Source of the DNA: a virus
Length of the DNA stretch: 35,189 bases
Direction: 5' to 3' (one strand)
Virus record (IMG/VR): IMGVR_UViG_3300003635_000013
Span: 1-35,189 of that record
The notes below the pieces were generated by a model. The model was given only the letters and a program-made list of their open reading frames with translations. It did not search any database and was not told the DNA's origin. Shown here piece after piece: positions 1 to 5,504 of the stretch (the stretch's first letter is position 1; each line of letters starts with the position of its first letter). A program made the position numbers and the translations under genes.

Positions 1-56
1 GAGTCTGCTTCGGCTTCAAGTTCTTTGTAGTCGTAGTAGATTTCTGGATACGTCAT
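1..56 (-). CDS. Small acidic protein, N-terminal part only (left copy)
   Basis: The minus strand from 56 encodes MTYPEIYYDYKELEAEAD and then runs off the window edge. It is identical over this stretch to the complete 41-residue gene at 34757-34882. A GGTGA ribosome site lies just upstream (around 66-70), as in the right copy, but the promoter further upstream is different. No family recognised; the product is short and acidic. It is probably the same gene seen twice because of the terminal overlap. Confidence 0.6.
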   Translation of the reverse strand, partial: MTYPEIYYDYKELEAEAD

Positions 57-117
57 AGATTTGCTCACCGTATACCGGAGTGGTTATAGGTTCACTCCTT
101 CTGTTTATACTTGTAAT

Positions 118-140
118 TAGGACTGTCTTATAAAGGGTGG
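118..140 (-). promoter_or_regulatory. Promoter of left copy of small acidic gene
   Basis: Read on the minus strand there is a CTTTATAA box (128-135), about 75 bases before the ATG at 56. The right-hand copy of the gene has an unrelated promoter at the same place, so the two variants differ exactly here. Confidence 0.5.
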
Positions 141-151
141 GCCTGTAATAG

Positions 152-407
152 TTATTCTACTGATATGTCGTTGAACCACTCACAGTCTTCCTCGACAAAC
201 GCACCGAGGAAATATTTCTTCACAGCAGCAACATCACTTTCATCATCAGTGTAGAGTTCTGCTTCAAGCTCAGTGTTGCATTGAACACACGCCACGCGAA
301 CCACCCAACTCTCTGTCAGTTCATCAACTGGTTCTGCTTCACCGATTACAAAGAGTTCGTGTGTCTTTTCCAGCGAACCGTGTTTTCTGCTCTCGAAAGG
401 GATTCAT
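152..407 (-). CDS. Small acidic protein with one Cys pair, apparent frameshift
   Basis: The likely start is ATG at 407, which has a GGGAGGT ribosome site and follows the zinc-ribbon gene closely. That frame stops after 22 codons. The frame that continues to the stop at 152 (open 403-152) encodes a plausible acidic protein with a C-x2-C pair (VACVQCNTELE). Joining the two frames needs one base fewer in the T4 run at 366-369. Between this copy and the right-end copy (34973-35189) every substitution I can find before the last codons is synonymous in the downstream frame, so that frame is a real, selected protein. Corrected length would be about 84 residues. Function unknown. Confidence 0.6.
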
Positions 408-413
408 TATTTG

Positions 414-566
414 TTACCTCCCACGAGAGCGTCCGAATGTCGTGTAGTCTGTTCCTGTCTTGACGCCACAGTTCTGACACGAACGGAGAACACCGTTGTT
501 GTCGCTAAATACTCTATGAAACTTATCCGTTACCTTGCCGCCGCAATTTTGACATTTCTTTGTCAT
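414..566 (-). CDS. Small zinc-ribbon protein (50 aa)
   Basis: Fifty residues with two CxxC knuckles, CQNCGG near the start and CQNCGV around residue 31, giving a four-cysteine zinc ribbon, and an RVFSDNNG stretch between them. The layout resembles the small zinc-finger proteins common in haloarchaea and their viruses (DUF7563-like); that family name is from memory. It starts one base after the stop of the HTH-HNH gene and is followed at once by the next small gene, so it is translated as part of the leftward operon. Probably binds nucleic acid or a protein; no catalytic residues. Confidence 0.7.
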   Translation of the reverse strand: MTKKCQNCGGKVTDKFHRVFSDNNGVLRSCQNCGVKTGTDYTTFGRSRGR

Positions 567-567
567 T

Positions 568-1002
568 TTAGTAAAACCCAGTTACTTCGTGTAGTTCTTT
601 GTGTTCTCCAGCGTCCATTAGCTCGACATTATCAGGCCGCGTGTCGAGAGGACAACCGTTCTCGAAGTGCGTCTCCATCTCATTCTCCGAGAATACATTA
701 CTCGGCTCTGCACCCTCTGCAATCAGCACAAGCTGATGCTCGTAGAATGTTGATACGTCCTCGTTGGGGTTCCCAACAGCATACTGCACGTAGTTTTTAT
801 CGTTTTCTCTTCTGTAGATGTACTTGCTACTCTCGCTCTTTTCTGGACGGCCACGTTTGTCTGTGTCAATGTCGTGCTTCTGTAGCCAGCGCCGAATGGT
901 TTCTCTGGAACAGTCAAGTAGTTCTGCGATACTGTACGTACTTTCTCCGCACTCAACGTAGAGCTTTTGCATAAAGTCAGCGTCTTTGTAGAGTTTCGTC
1001 AT
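568..1002 (-). CDS. HTH-HNH protein (homing-endonuclease-like)
   Basis: 144 residues. Residues 17-45 (TYSIAELLDCSRETIRRWLQ) form a helix-turn-helix like that of resolvase or sigma-type domains. Residues 88-138 match the HNH nuclease fold of phage intron-type proteins: EHQLVLIAEGAEP, then T-H112-F-E-N115-G, D120-x-R-P-x-N125, and H134. The first His of the usual HH pair is Thr here, so activity may be weakened. A GTG at 1011 is also possible, but the ATG at 1002 sits five bases from a GGTGA ribosome site and is preferred. First gene of the leftward operon, divergent from the rightward accessory genes. Could be a regulator, a nicking nuclease or a selfish element. Confidence 0.75.
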   Translation of the reverse strand: MTKLYKDADFMQKLYVECGESTYSIAELLDCSRETIRRWLQKHDIDTDKRGRPEKSESSKYIYRRENDKNYVQYAVGNPNEDVSTFYEHQLVLIAEGAEPSNVFSENEMETHFENGCPLDTRPDNVELMDAGEHKELHEVTGFY

Positions 1003-1077
1003 ATTGCTCACCGTTACCGGAAGGCTTTTACCTTCCTACCTAATACTATGTACCCCAACCACTTAAAGGTTTCGGTT
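1003..1077 (-). promoter_or_regulatory. Leftward promoter and hairpin leader
   Basis: On the minus strand: CCGAAACC (BRE) then CTTTAAGT (TATA, 1061-1068), giving a leader of about 40 bases. The leader carries a perfect hairpin, GGAAGG (1019-1024) against CCTTCC (1031-1036), directly before the GGTGA ribosome site. The same promoter and leader are found upstream of the small acidic gene at the right end (34892-34968). Confidence 0.7.
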
Positions 1078-1097
1078 GTTATAGATTTATTGATGTA

Positions 1098-1123
1098 TCT
1101 CGCCACACCGCAACCTTAAAAGG
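1098..1123 (+). promoter_or_regulatory. Virus-type promoter 1 (TCTCG-N7-GCAAC-TATA)
   Basis: TCTCG at 1098, GCAAC at 1110 and CTTAAAAG following. It lies 50-75 bases before the gene at 1174 and faces away from the leftward promoter. One of eleven copies of the element. Confidence 0.75.
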
Positions 1124-1173
1124 TACTCGCACTAAATCTATAGATACGTGACAAAGAATCACAGGGGTTTACT

Positions 1174-1815
1174 ATGCAGCTACAGAACTCACATAAGCAG
1201 CTTATTGATGGACTAATTGTTGCAAACGCATCCGTTACGCAGAGCGAGGTGCAGCTACAACTCACAGACAAGGAAGAAGCACAGTACATCTACAGACTCA
1301 TTAAGCCTATCGCAGAGTCCCGTCGCTTGGAGCAGGCCAACCAAACAGCACTGAGTCGTGACTGGTACGTGAAGAACGACGAACAGAACAACACTGACGA
1401 ACTTCGTACAGAACGACACCACTCTCAAGTCTACACTGTCGTCTTTGAGCCTTCGAAAGAGGTTCTACAACGTGCCTCACACTGGCTTGAGCGCGATACA
1501 GACGACGAAGACGTGATTACACTCGTCTCACCAGATGACTTCGAGCTAACACAAACTGCTGCAAAGATTATCTATCTCGTTGCTGTTGAAGAACGCATCA
1601 ACGACGATGGACGGCCACTGGAGTTTACCACACAGGCTCCTGATGAGGCTGTCAGTGAGGCTCTCTCGGATGTTGGAATCAAGTCGGAGTCAGTCAACGG
1701 ACTCTTTCGCCTCCGTCCTGACGATGCTGCACACTTCCGAGAGTACGCTTGTGTCAGCGACAACCCCACGAGCGAGTTGAACAACGAGGTGCATCCAGAT
1801 GCCACAACAAATTAA
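1174..1815 (+). CDS. Hypothetical acidic protein (213 aa)
   Basis: 213 residues, acidic, no membrane segment. The first 50 residues (QLIDGLIVANASVTQSEVQL and on) are helical and could be a DNA-binding or protein-contact segment; the C-terminal third, with FRLRPDDAAHFREYA, looks globular. I do not recognise a family. First gene behind virus-type promoter 1, and its end overlaps the start of a ribbon-helix-helix-like gene by 17 bases, so the two are probably translated together. Accessory or early function is inferred only from position. Confidence 0.75.
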   Translation: MQLQNSHKQLIDGLIVANASVTQSEVQLQLTDKEEAQYIYRLIKPIAESRRLEQANQTALSRDWYVKNDEQNNTDELRTERHHSQVYTVVFEPSKEVLQRASHWLERDTDDEDVITLVSPDDFELTQTAAKIIYLVAVEERINDDGRPLEFTTQAPDEAVSEALSDVGIKSESVNGLFRLRPDDAAHFREYACVSDNPTSELNNEVHPDATTN

Positions 1816-1981
1816 TGTCAGTCTCAGAACACGACGCAAGCTGGATATGATTAAACGAGAAGTGTTTGGTGACGAGCCAACAGAAATGAGTGACGAAACA
1901 CTTCTCGCTTTAATGACTGAAGAAGTACTTGAAGAAGAGACTATCCTTGATGGGAGTGAACACAGTGCCGCCCAACAGTGA
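1799..1981 (+). CDS. Ribbon-helix-helix-like small regulator
   Basis: 60 residues. INVSLRTRRKLDMIKREVFG followed by a second helix (MSDETLLALMTEEVLEEE) has the strand-helix-helix layout of Arc/CopG-type DNA-binding proteins. Its start lies inside the preceding gene, with GAGGTG upstream, and its end overlaps the next gene by about 30 bases. One of at least three such proteins in the window (also at 2825 and 6833). Candidate binder of the repeated promoter or dispersed motifs, by inference only. Confidence 0.65.
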   Translation: MPQQINVSLRTRRKLDMIKREVFGDEPTEMSDETLLALMTEEVLEEETILDGSEHSAAQQ

Positions 1982-2270
1982 CAGCAACGCAGACAGCAAC
2001 AGCACGCTTCCCGAGGACGAGCGAATGCGCCCTGAACAGAAAGATGAACTCACTTCGAACGCCGCGACACGTTGGGAATGGTTGGCGACTGCTGTTGTTG
2101 CGGCGACTGTGTTCACTTTCCTTCTCATAGTCTCGCTTGCAGTTCTCGGAGTTGTGACACTTTCCTCACTACCGCAGGCGTGGTTCATCCTCTTTGGAAG
2201 CGTTGTTGCTGGTTCATACGCATACGCAATTGGAAAAGAGTATGTCAACTGGCGAGGGAAGCGCGGCTGA
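1950..2270 (+). CDS. Small two-helix membrane protein
   Basis: 106 residues from the ATG at 1950; a TTG at 1929 is possible. An acidic N-terminal third (about 40 residues) is followed by two hydrophobic stretches, WLATAVVAATVFTFLLIVSL and a second from AWFILFGSVVAGSYAYAIG, ending in a basic tail (WRGKRG). This topology is compatible with a holin-like or other viral membrane protein, but no family motif is visible. Overlaps the previous small regulator gene. Confidence 0.65.
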   Translation: MGVNTVPPNSDSNADSNSTLPEDERMRPEQKDELTSNAATRWEWLATAVVAATVFTFLLIVSLAVLGVVTLSSLPQAWFILFGSVVAGSYAYAIGKEYVNWRGKRG

Positions 2271-2286
2271 TTATAGGTTATATCTA

Positions 2287-2311
2287 TCTCGATGCGCCGC
2301 AATCGTTATAG
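2287..2311 (+). promoter_or_regulatory. Virus-type promoter 2
   Basis: TCTCG 2287-2291, N7, GCAAT 2299-2303, then GTTATAG. Drives the 34-residue zinc protein at 2346. Confidence 0.7.
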
Positions 2312-2345
2312 TGGTGTCACTCCTACAATAGTATCCCGTGATACT

Positions 2346-2450
2346 ATGAGTGAGTACTTTGATGAATGCCCGATGTGCGATTCTCCGAACATTGTAATGC
2401 AGGAAGGCTGTATGCTGTGTCAAACCTGTGGCTTTTCTCCGTGCGGATAA
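2346..2450 (+). CDS. Tiny zinc-ribbon protein (34 aa)
   Basis: 34 residues containing CPMC near the N terminus and CMLCQTCGFSPCG at the C terminus. The EGCxxCxxCG(F/Y)SxCG form is like the C-terminal zinc ribbon of vitamin B12-dependent ribonucleotide reductases, but here it stands alone. It has its own virus-type promoter and the next promoter starts on the base after its stop codon, so it is a single-gene unit. A peptide this short with six cysteines is very likely a folded zinc knuckle; its partner is unknown. Confidence 0.7.
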   Translation: MSEYFDECPMCDSPNIVMQEGCMLCQTCGFSPCG

Positions 2451-2474
2451 TCTCGATGTAGGGCAAGTTTTAAG
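2451..2474 (+). promoter_or_regulatory. Virus-type promoter 3 (for the tRNA)
   Basis: TCTCG 2451-2455, N7, GCAAG 2463-2467, TTTTAAG. No ORF follows before the tRNA at 2648, so this promoter appears to drive the tRNA, with a long 5' leader. Confidence 0.65.
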
Positions 2475-2647
2475 AGGTATAGGCTATAAGATATAGGTAC
2501 ACTGGACGAGGCTTACGGCTACTTCGATTCACTCCAAAATTGAATACAGAACGCTCCCGTGGGCCAACTATTGCCAGTGTGTGTGTGTGTGTTTCGCGGA
2601 TTCCATAGCATCAGTAAGTTTTGGCCCCCCATACGGGGGTTCTTCGT

Positions 2648-2719
2648 GGGCCAATAGCTCAGTGGCAGAGCATCTGTTTTGCAGGCAGAGAGCCGCCGGT
2701 TCGAGTCCGGCTTGGTCCA
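2648..2719 (+). tRNA. tRNA-Ala (anticodon TGC)
   Basis: A full 72-base cloverleaf: acceptor GGGCCAA / TTGGTCC, D arm GCTC-AGTGGCA-GAGC, anticodon arm TCTGT / GCAGA with loop TTTGCAG (anticodon TGC), five-base variable loop, T arm GCCGG-TTCGAGT-CCGGC and discriminator A. It has the G3:U70 wobble pair that specifies alanine. CCA is not encoded. GCA is visibly the favourite Ala codon in the large virion genes, so the tRNA may support viral codon use. Confidence 0.95.
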
Positions 2720-2766
2720 TCACTTTTTCTTTTGCGCGTGCGCGTGTGTTGGTAGATAGTTACATC

Positions 2767-2791
2767 TCTCGGTACACCCCAACCTTTAAGT
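2767..2791 (+). promoter_or_regulatory. Virus-type promoter 4
   Basis: TCTCG 2767-2771, N7, CCAAC 2779-2783, CTTTAAGT. About 35 bases before the ribbon-helix-helix gene at 2825; drives the operon to 4186. Confidence 0.75.
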
Positions 2792-2824
2792 AATAGTAGC
2801 CATAACTATGTACTGTGAAGAACG

Positions 2825-2992
2825 ATGACAGAGACTAAGGAATTTACAAACGTCAACGTTATCCCTTCCACTCGTAACGCAGTGAACGAGCTTAAGGGAG
2901 AGCTATTCAAGACGGACAGTGCAACACAGAACGATGTTATTGAAGAGCTTATTCGACAGGCTGGCTACTCGGAGGTGCTTGACGATGAGTGA
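2825..2992 (+). CDS. Ribbon-helix-helix protein (55 aa)
   Basis: 55 residues: TNVNVIPSTRNAVNELKGEL then SATQNDVIEELIRQAGYSEV. A short strand, helix, turn with S/T-x-N-D-V-I and second helix is the CopG/Arc pattern. First gene of the operon behind promoter 4; its last eight bases overlap the next start (ATGAGTGA). Likely a dimeric DNA-binding regulator, possibly of its own promoter; the target is not shown by the sequence. Confidence 0.7.
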   Translation: MTETKEFTNVNVIPSTRNAVNELKGELFKTDSATQNDVIEELIRQAGYSEVLDDE

Positions 2993-3371
2993 ACACACAG
3001 AGCAAGCGACGGTAGAGCTGACGACAGAGCAAGCGAAGCGATTCAACGAGCTTGCAGATGAGATTGCCCCCTACGGGACTGCGGCTCCAGAAGACGTTGT
3101 TGAGTACTTGCTGGACTATCACGACGGTGAGCTAAAGGAGTCGATGATTCTCGACTCTGCTGGCCCTCGGCCAACTACTGAAGCTTCTGGAAGTGGTTCT
3201 GGAGACGTAAATGGTGGGGGTGATGCTTCCACGAGTGCAGAAAGCCCGGCTAACGAAGGACTGACACCAGAGGAGAAGGCAGAAAAATTTCGACGGGACG
3301 ACGACGGGGCGACTGAAGAAAGTGTGGCAGAGCTTGACTCGGACGAACTCAGCGCACGAGTCGGAGAATGA
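2985..3371 (+). CDS. Acidic protein with RHH-like N terminus (128 aa)
   Basis: 128 residues starting MSEHTEQATVELTTEQ. The first 55 residues resemble a strand-helix-helix unit (VELTTEQAKRFNELADEI, then APEDVVEYLLDYHDG). The rest is a low-complexity Gly/Ser/Asp/Glu linker (GSGSGDVNGGGDAST) and an acidic C-terminal tail. GGAGGTG lies ten bases before the start; the 8-base overlap with the preceding gene implies translational coupling. The start also contains a GTGAACACA motif (2989-2997). Function unknown. Confidence 0.7.
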   Translation: MSEHTEQATVELTTEQAKRFNELADEIAPYGTAAPEDVVEYLLDYHDGELKESMILDSAGPRPTTEASGSGSGDVNGGGDASTSAESPANEGLTPEEKAEKFRRDDDGATEESVAELDSDELSARVGE

Positions 3372-3399
3372 CAACTAACTGAAATGAGGTGTGTACACT

Positions 3400-3759
3400 A
3401 TGGGAATACTCTTTAACTCAGACGAGGACGACAGGACGGTTGAACAACTGCTGGACGACGATGCAACAATCGAGGCGAAAGGTGACAACGGCCAAGTAGT
3501 CAGTACACCACGGAAGGTGGCGATTACGTTCGACGGCGTGCTTGAGTCGATGCAAAATATCGGTGAGGGTGACGTGACGCTGTTCTATGATTCCATCAGG
3601 GGAATTGAGTTCAAGAAGAGCGGCACGTTCCGTCGCGGTTACATCGAGTTGCAACAGAGCGGCGACGAGAACGTGACAATCAAGTTCCAGAAGAACCGCA
3701 ACCCTGACTTTGAGCAAGTAAAGGAGCTTATCGAAGCGCGAATGGCTGCACATCGGTAG
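3400..3759 (+). CDS. PH-like domain protein (119 aa)
   Basis: 119 residues from the ATG at 3400, which follows GAGGTG; a GTG at 3391 is less likely. After an acidic first 45 residues, the segment VTLFYDSIRGIEFKKSGTFR continuing to GYIELQQSGDE and then FEQVKELIEARM matches the seven-strand-plus-helix layout of bacterial short PH domains (DUF4429/SHOCT-neighbour type, from memory). Such domains bind proteins or membranes. It sits directly before the ERCC4 nuclease gene (4-base gap), so the two may act together. Confidence 0.65.
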   Translation: MGILFNSDEDDRTVEQLLDDDATIEAKGDNGQVVSTPRKVAITFDGVLESMQNIGEGDVTLFYDSIRGIEFKKSGTFRRGYIELQQSGDENVTIKFQKNRNPDFEQVKELIEARMAAHR

Positions 3760-3763
3760 GACA

Positions 3764-4186
3764 ATGAAAGTACTTATTGACAGTAGAGAGCAGAAACCAT
3801 ACTCGTTCGAGGAGTCTGAAGTCGTCACTCTTGAGACAGGCGACTATACCTGTCGGGATGTTGACACGGCAATTGAACGAAAAAGTAAGTCAGATTTTGT
3901 CGCCTCACTGACACAGCGACGAGAGCAGTTTCAAGCTGCGTGTGAACGAGCGTCACAATTTTCGAAGCCGATGGTAATTCTCGTTGAAGCGCCATACGAA
4001 GATTTTGCGAACGGTGATTACTTTTCCAATGCACATCCGAATGCGATTACCGGGACGATTGACTCGTGGGCAGATGCGTACAACATCGAGTTCCGCTTCT
4101 GTGAGTCTCGTGATGCAGCCGAGCGTGTTGCGCGATACTTGCTCAAGTCGTGGAGTGAAGAGAGTGAGTATAGCTTCTACGAGTGA
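3764..4186 (+). CDS. ERCC4/XPF-family nuclease
   Basis: 140 residues, the length of a bare nuclease domain with no helicase or HhH2 part. The motifs are complete: VLIDSREQKP (D6, R8, E9), GDYT (26-29) and IERKSKSDF (E38-R39-K40 and D44), the V/IERKx3D signature of XPF/Mus81/Hef. Such enzymes cut branched DNA such as flaps and forks, so it may resolve replication or recombination intermediates before packaging. Last gene of the operon from promoter 4. The enzyme class is clear; the substrate is inferred. Confidence 0.88.
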   Translation: MKVLIDSREQKPYSFEESEVVTLETGDYTCRDVDTAIERKSKSDFVASLTQRREQFQAACERASQFSKPMVILVEAPYEDFANGDYFSNAHPNAITGTIDSWADAYNIEFRFCESRDAAERVARYLLKSWSEESEYSFYE

Positions 4187-4272
4187 GGCTGCTGTCCTGC
4201 CGGGGCGGAGTGTGTTCACTTGCGTTGGCACGCTGGTATCGCTTGAGTGATGGTGTAGAACTCTGGTGACTG

Positions 4273-4290
4273 ATGTACACTTCTGTACAT
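4273..4290. repeat. Perfect inverted repeat ATGTACA/TGTACAT
   Basis: ATGTACA (4273-4279), CTTC, TGTACAT (4284-4290). It abuts the iteron array that follows and may be a protein-binding operator or a small hairpin. Confidence 0.75.
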
Positions 4291-4350
4291 TAGTGGGCGG
4301 GGTTGTTTGGTAGTGGGTATTTTTGGTTGGTAGTGGGTAGAATTGCTTGG
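4291..4350 (+). repeat. Three tandem 20-bp iterons
   Basis: Units start exactly at 4291, 4311 and 4331, each beginning TAGTGGG and ending TTGNTTGG or close to it, with a decayed fourth unit at 4351 (TGGAGTATA). The 20-bp period (about two helical turns) would place bound protein on one face of the DNA, as in plasmid iterons or operators. Confidence 0.8.
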
Positions 4351-4588
4351 TGGAGTATATAAATGAGATTGGAAAATTGGGGGCTGAGAACATCAAATTT
4401 ATTTTATCACTTATATACTTTTCGGTGAATACAAACAAAACTCTAATCAAAGCCCTCAACCCTTCTCAGACAATTTCCCGACACTTTGAGAACCAAATAA
4501 TCCACCCACAAACACCACAATACCCCAATTTTCGTTGAGTAGGACACGATTTGGCAACCGAAAGATTGATTAAGGTGGGCTATGACTG
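4351..4588. other. AT-rich gene-free stretch after the iterons
   Basis: No credible ORF. It is clearly richer in A+T than its surroundings and is framed by a 10-bp inverted repeat, AAAATTGGGG (4373-4382) and CCCCAATTTT (4523-4532). With the iterons and palindrome before it, this has the look of a replication, partition or regulatory region. Confidence 0.5.
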
Positions 4589-4613
4589 TCTCGCTGTGGC
4601 GCAAGACTTAAGT
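4589..4613 (+). promoter_or_regulatory. Virus-type promoter 5, no obvious gene
   Basis: TCTCG 4589-4593, N7, GCAAG 4601-4605, ACTTAAGT. The only ORF at the expected start is 12 codons (ATG 4627). An oligo-T stretch (4789-4803) could end a transcript of about 170 bases, so a small or antisense RNA is possible. Confidence 0.65.
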
Positions 4614-4630
4614 AAGGGTACTACCTATGA

Positions 4631-4775
4631 CTAAGTGGCCTCACTGCCGGAGGCTGCTTGCTTAAGCCGTTCGCGTTGCTCGTCTGGAGTTAGCGTCTGT
4701 CTATCGGTTGACTGTCTGCCATTCACCGTCACCGTCCTCGGCACAGTTTTGCTCACCGTTGCCGGATTGTGACAT
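4631..4775 (-). pseudogene. Small acidic gene broken by a frameshift
   Basis: From ATG 4775 the minus strand reads MSQSGNGEQNCAEDGDGEWQ and stops after 24 codons at a CGA-TAG. Removing one C near 4707 (AACCGAT to AACGAT) joins this to a second acidic segment, RQTLTPDEQRERLKQAASG, ending at 4631. Together they make a typical small haloviral protein of about 47 residues. Promoter 5 points into it from its 3' side. It may be a dead gene beside the origin region or a sequencing error. Confidence 0.4.
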
Positions 4776-4788
4776 ATTACTTTGTGAA

Positions 4789-4803
4789 TGGTTTTTGCTT
4801 TTT
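4789..4803 (+). terminator. Oligo-T terminator candidate
   Basis: GTTTTTGCTTTTTG on the plus strand, two T5 runs, the usual signal for archaeal transcription termination. A GTGAACACA motif follows directly, as it also does at the similar T-rich site near 24586-24611. Confidence 0.5.
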
Positions 4804-4879
4804 GTGGTGAACACACGCGACTCCAGCGGAAGCGCCGCACAGAACTATATAGATTCCTCACCCTCTATAGAGCCATCAG

Positions 4880-4904
4880 TCTCGTCCACAGGCAACAGTT
4901 AAGT
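4880..4904 (+). promoter_or_regulatory. Virus-type promoter 6
   Basis: TCTCG 4880-4884, N7, GCAAC 4892-4896, AGTTAAGT. The TATA centre is about 27 bases before the ATG at 4928, which fits a leaderless mRNA for the truncated HNH-type gene. Confidence 0.7.
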
Positions 4905-4927
4905 GAATGCCTCTCGTACAAGCAGGT

Positions 4928-5200
4928 ATGAGCTTATCAGACTGGAAACGGCAGACGTGCAGCAGGTGTGATGCAGTGCTTGGATTAACTGCTCACTCAG
5001 TTGACATTGCGATATACTGCGACGACTGCGAGCCACTTTCGATTGATGACGATACTCGAAGGTATGGGCCTGCATACGACAGGGCGAGAAAAATTGTCAT
5101 CGAACGAGATAACCACTCGTGTCAGGGAAGATACCTGTACCCGATTTCGACAATTGACGAACCTTCATTTCAAGTGGAGATTCTTAACCAACAGTTTTAA
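4928..5200 (+). pseudogene. Truncated HNH-type gene running into origin repeats
   Basis: An ORF of 90 codons starting MSLSDWKRQTCSRCD at the ATG that suits promoter 6; an upstream ATG at 4907 is too close to the TATA box. It has a CSRC ... CDDC zinc pair and then YDRARKIVIERDNHSCQ, the usual opening of haloarchaeal HNH endonucleases (RDNxxCQxCG). After SCQ the similarity stops: the remaining codons translate the origin repeat (5145-5193), so the HNH core is missing. Most likely a gene cut off by a rearrangement. Whether the short zinc domain is still made is unknown. Confidence 0.6.
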
Positions 5201-5260
5201 CCAACAACCCATTTTCGACAATCGTACAACCCCTGTTTCAAGTGGAAGTTCTTAACCAAC
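5145..5260 (+). repeat. Left ORB-like direct repeat pair
   Basis: Two direct copies, 5145-5193 and 5213-5260, each running TTTCGACAAT ... TTTCAAGTGGA ... TTCTTAACCAAC. The second has the fuller CCCCTGTTTCAAGTGGAAG core. The first overlaps the 3' end of the truncated HNH gene. Confidence 0.8.
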
Positions 5261-5319
5261 ACTGCGAGCCTCTCCCCTCGACAGTTGGGGAAGCCGTCAG
5301 TGTCGCTCCATAGCTGCTG

Positions 5320-5383
5320 TCGATTCTAAGCAGGCTCACAGCCGTTCTCAGAGCGTTCACAGTAACCCGAGAGGCACGCATCC
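5320..5383 (+). repeat. R element, copy 1
   Basis: Begins CGATTCTAAGC then CTCACAGCCGTTCTCAGAGC, ending GGCACGCATCCT. It is the shortest member of a five-copy family (also 5891, 6074, 6151 and 24864), with a short hairpin CGTTC-TCA-GAGCG. Confidence 0.75.
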
Positions 5384-5480
5384 TGTAAAAATAACTCCGC
5401 TTAGAACGGCGCTCAGAAGCTTGTGAGAGAACTGCTGTTTGGGGGACTATTGAGAGTCTCGTCGCGGAAGTGTCAACTGT

Positions 5481-5504
5481 CTGTAAAAAAATAACAGTAA
5501 AAAG
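5481..5504 (+). repeat. 24-base inverted repeat partner of 24776-24799
   Basis: CTGTAAAAAAATAACAG and the next seven bases are the exact reverse complement of 24776-24799. This A-rich tract opens the AT-rich part of the origin region. Confidence 0.85.

Larger units (their letters stand above)
1..368. repeat. Left terminal near-repeat (matches 34827-35189)
   Basis: Bases 1-79 match 34827-34905 exactly; 80-160 and the corresponding right-hand stretch differ completely; 161-368 match 34982-35189 with scattered single-base changes. The most likely reading is that the two contig ends are two variants of one locus in a circular or permuted genome. A true imperfect terminal repeat is the alternative. 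Confidence 0.85.

Noticed and set aside
411-974. Plus-strand ORF of 187 codons at the left end
   Set aside because: Basic and Cys/Arg/Ser-rich, antisense to the zinc-ribbon and HTH-HNH genes, which have clear motifs and ribosome sites.
2559-2568. Second tRNA fragment or attachment site (CGTGGGCCAA also at 2645-2654)
   Set aside because: Only ten bases match, no cloverleaf can be formed and no integrase is present.
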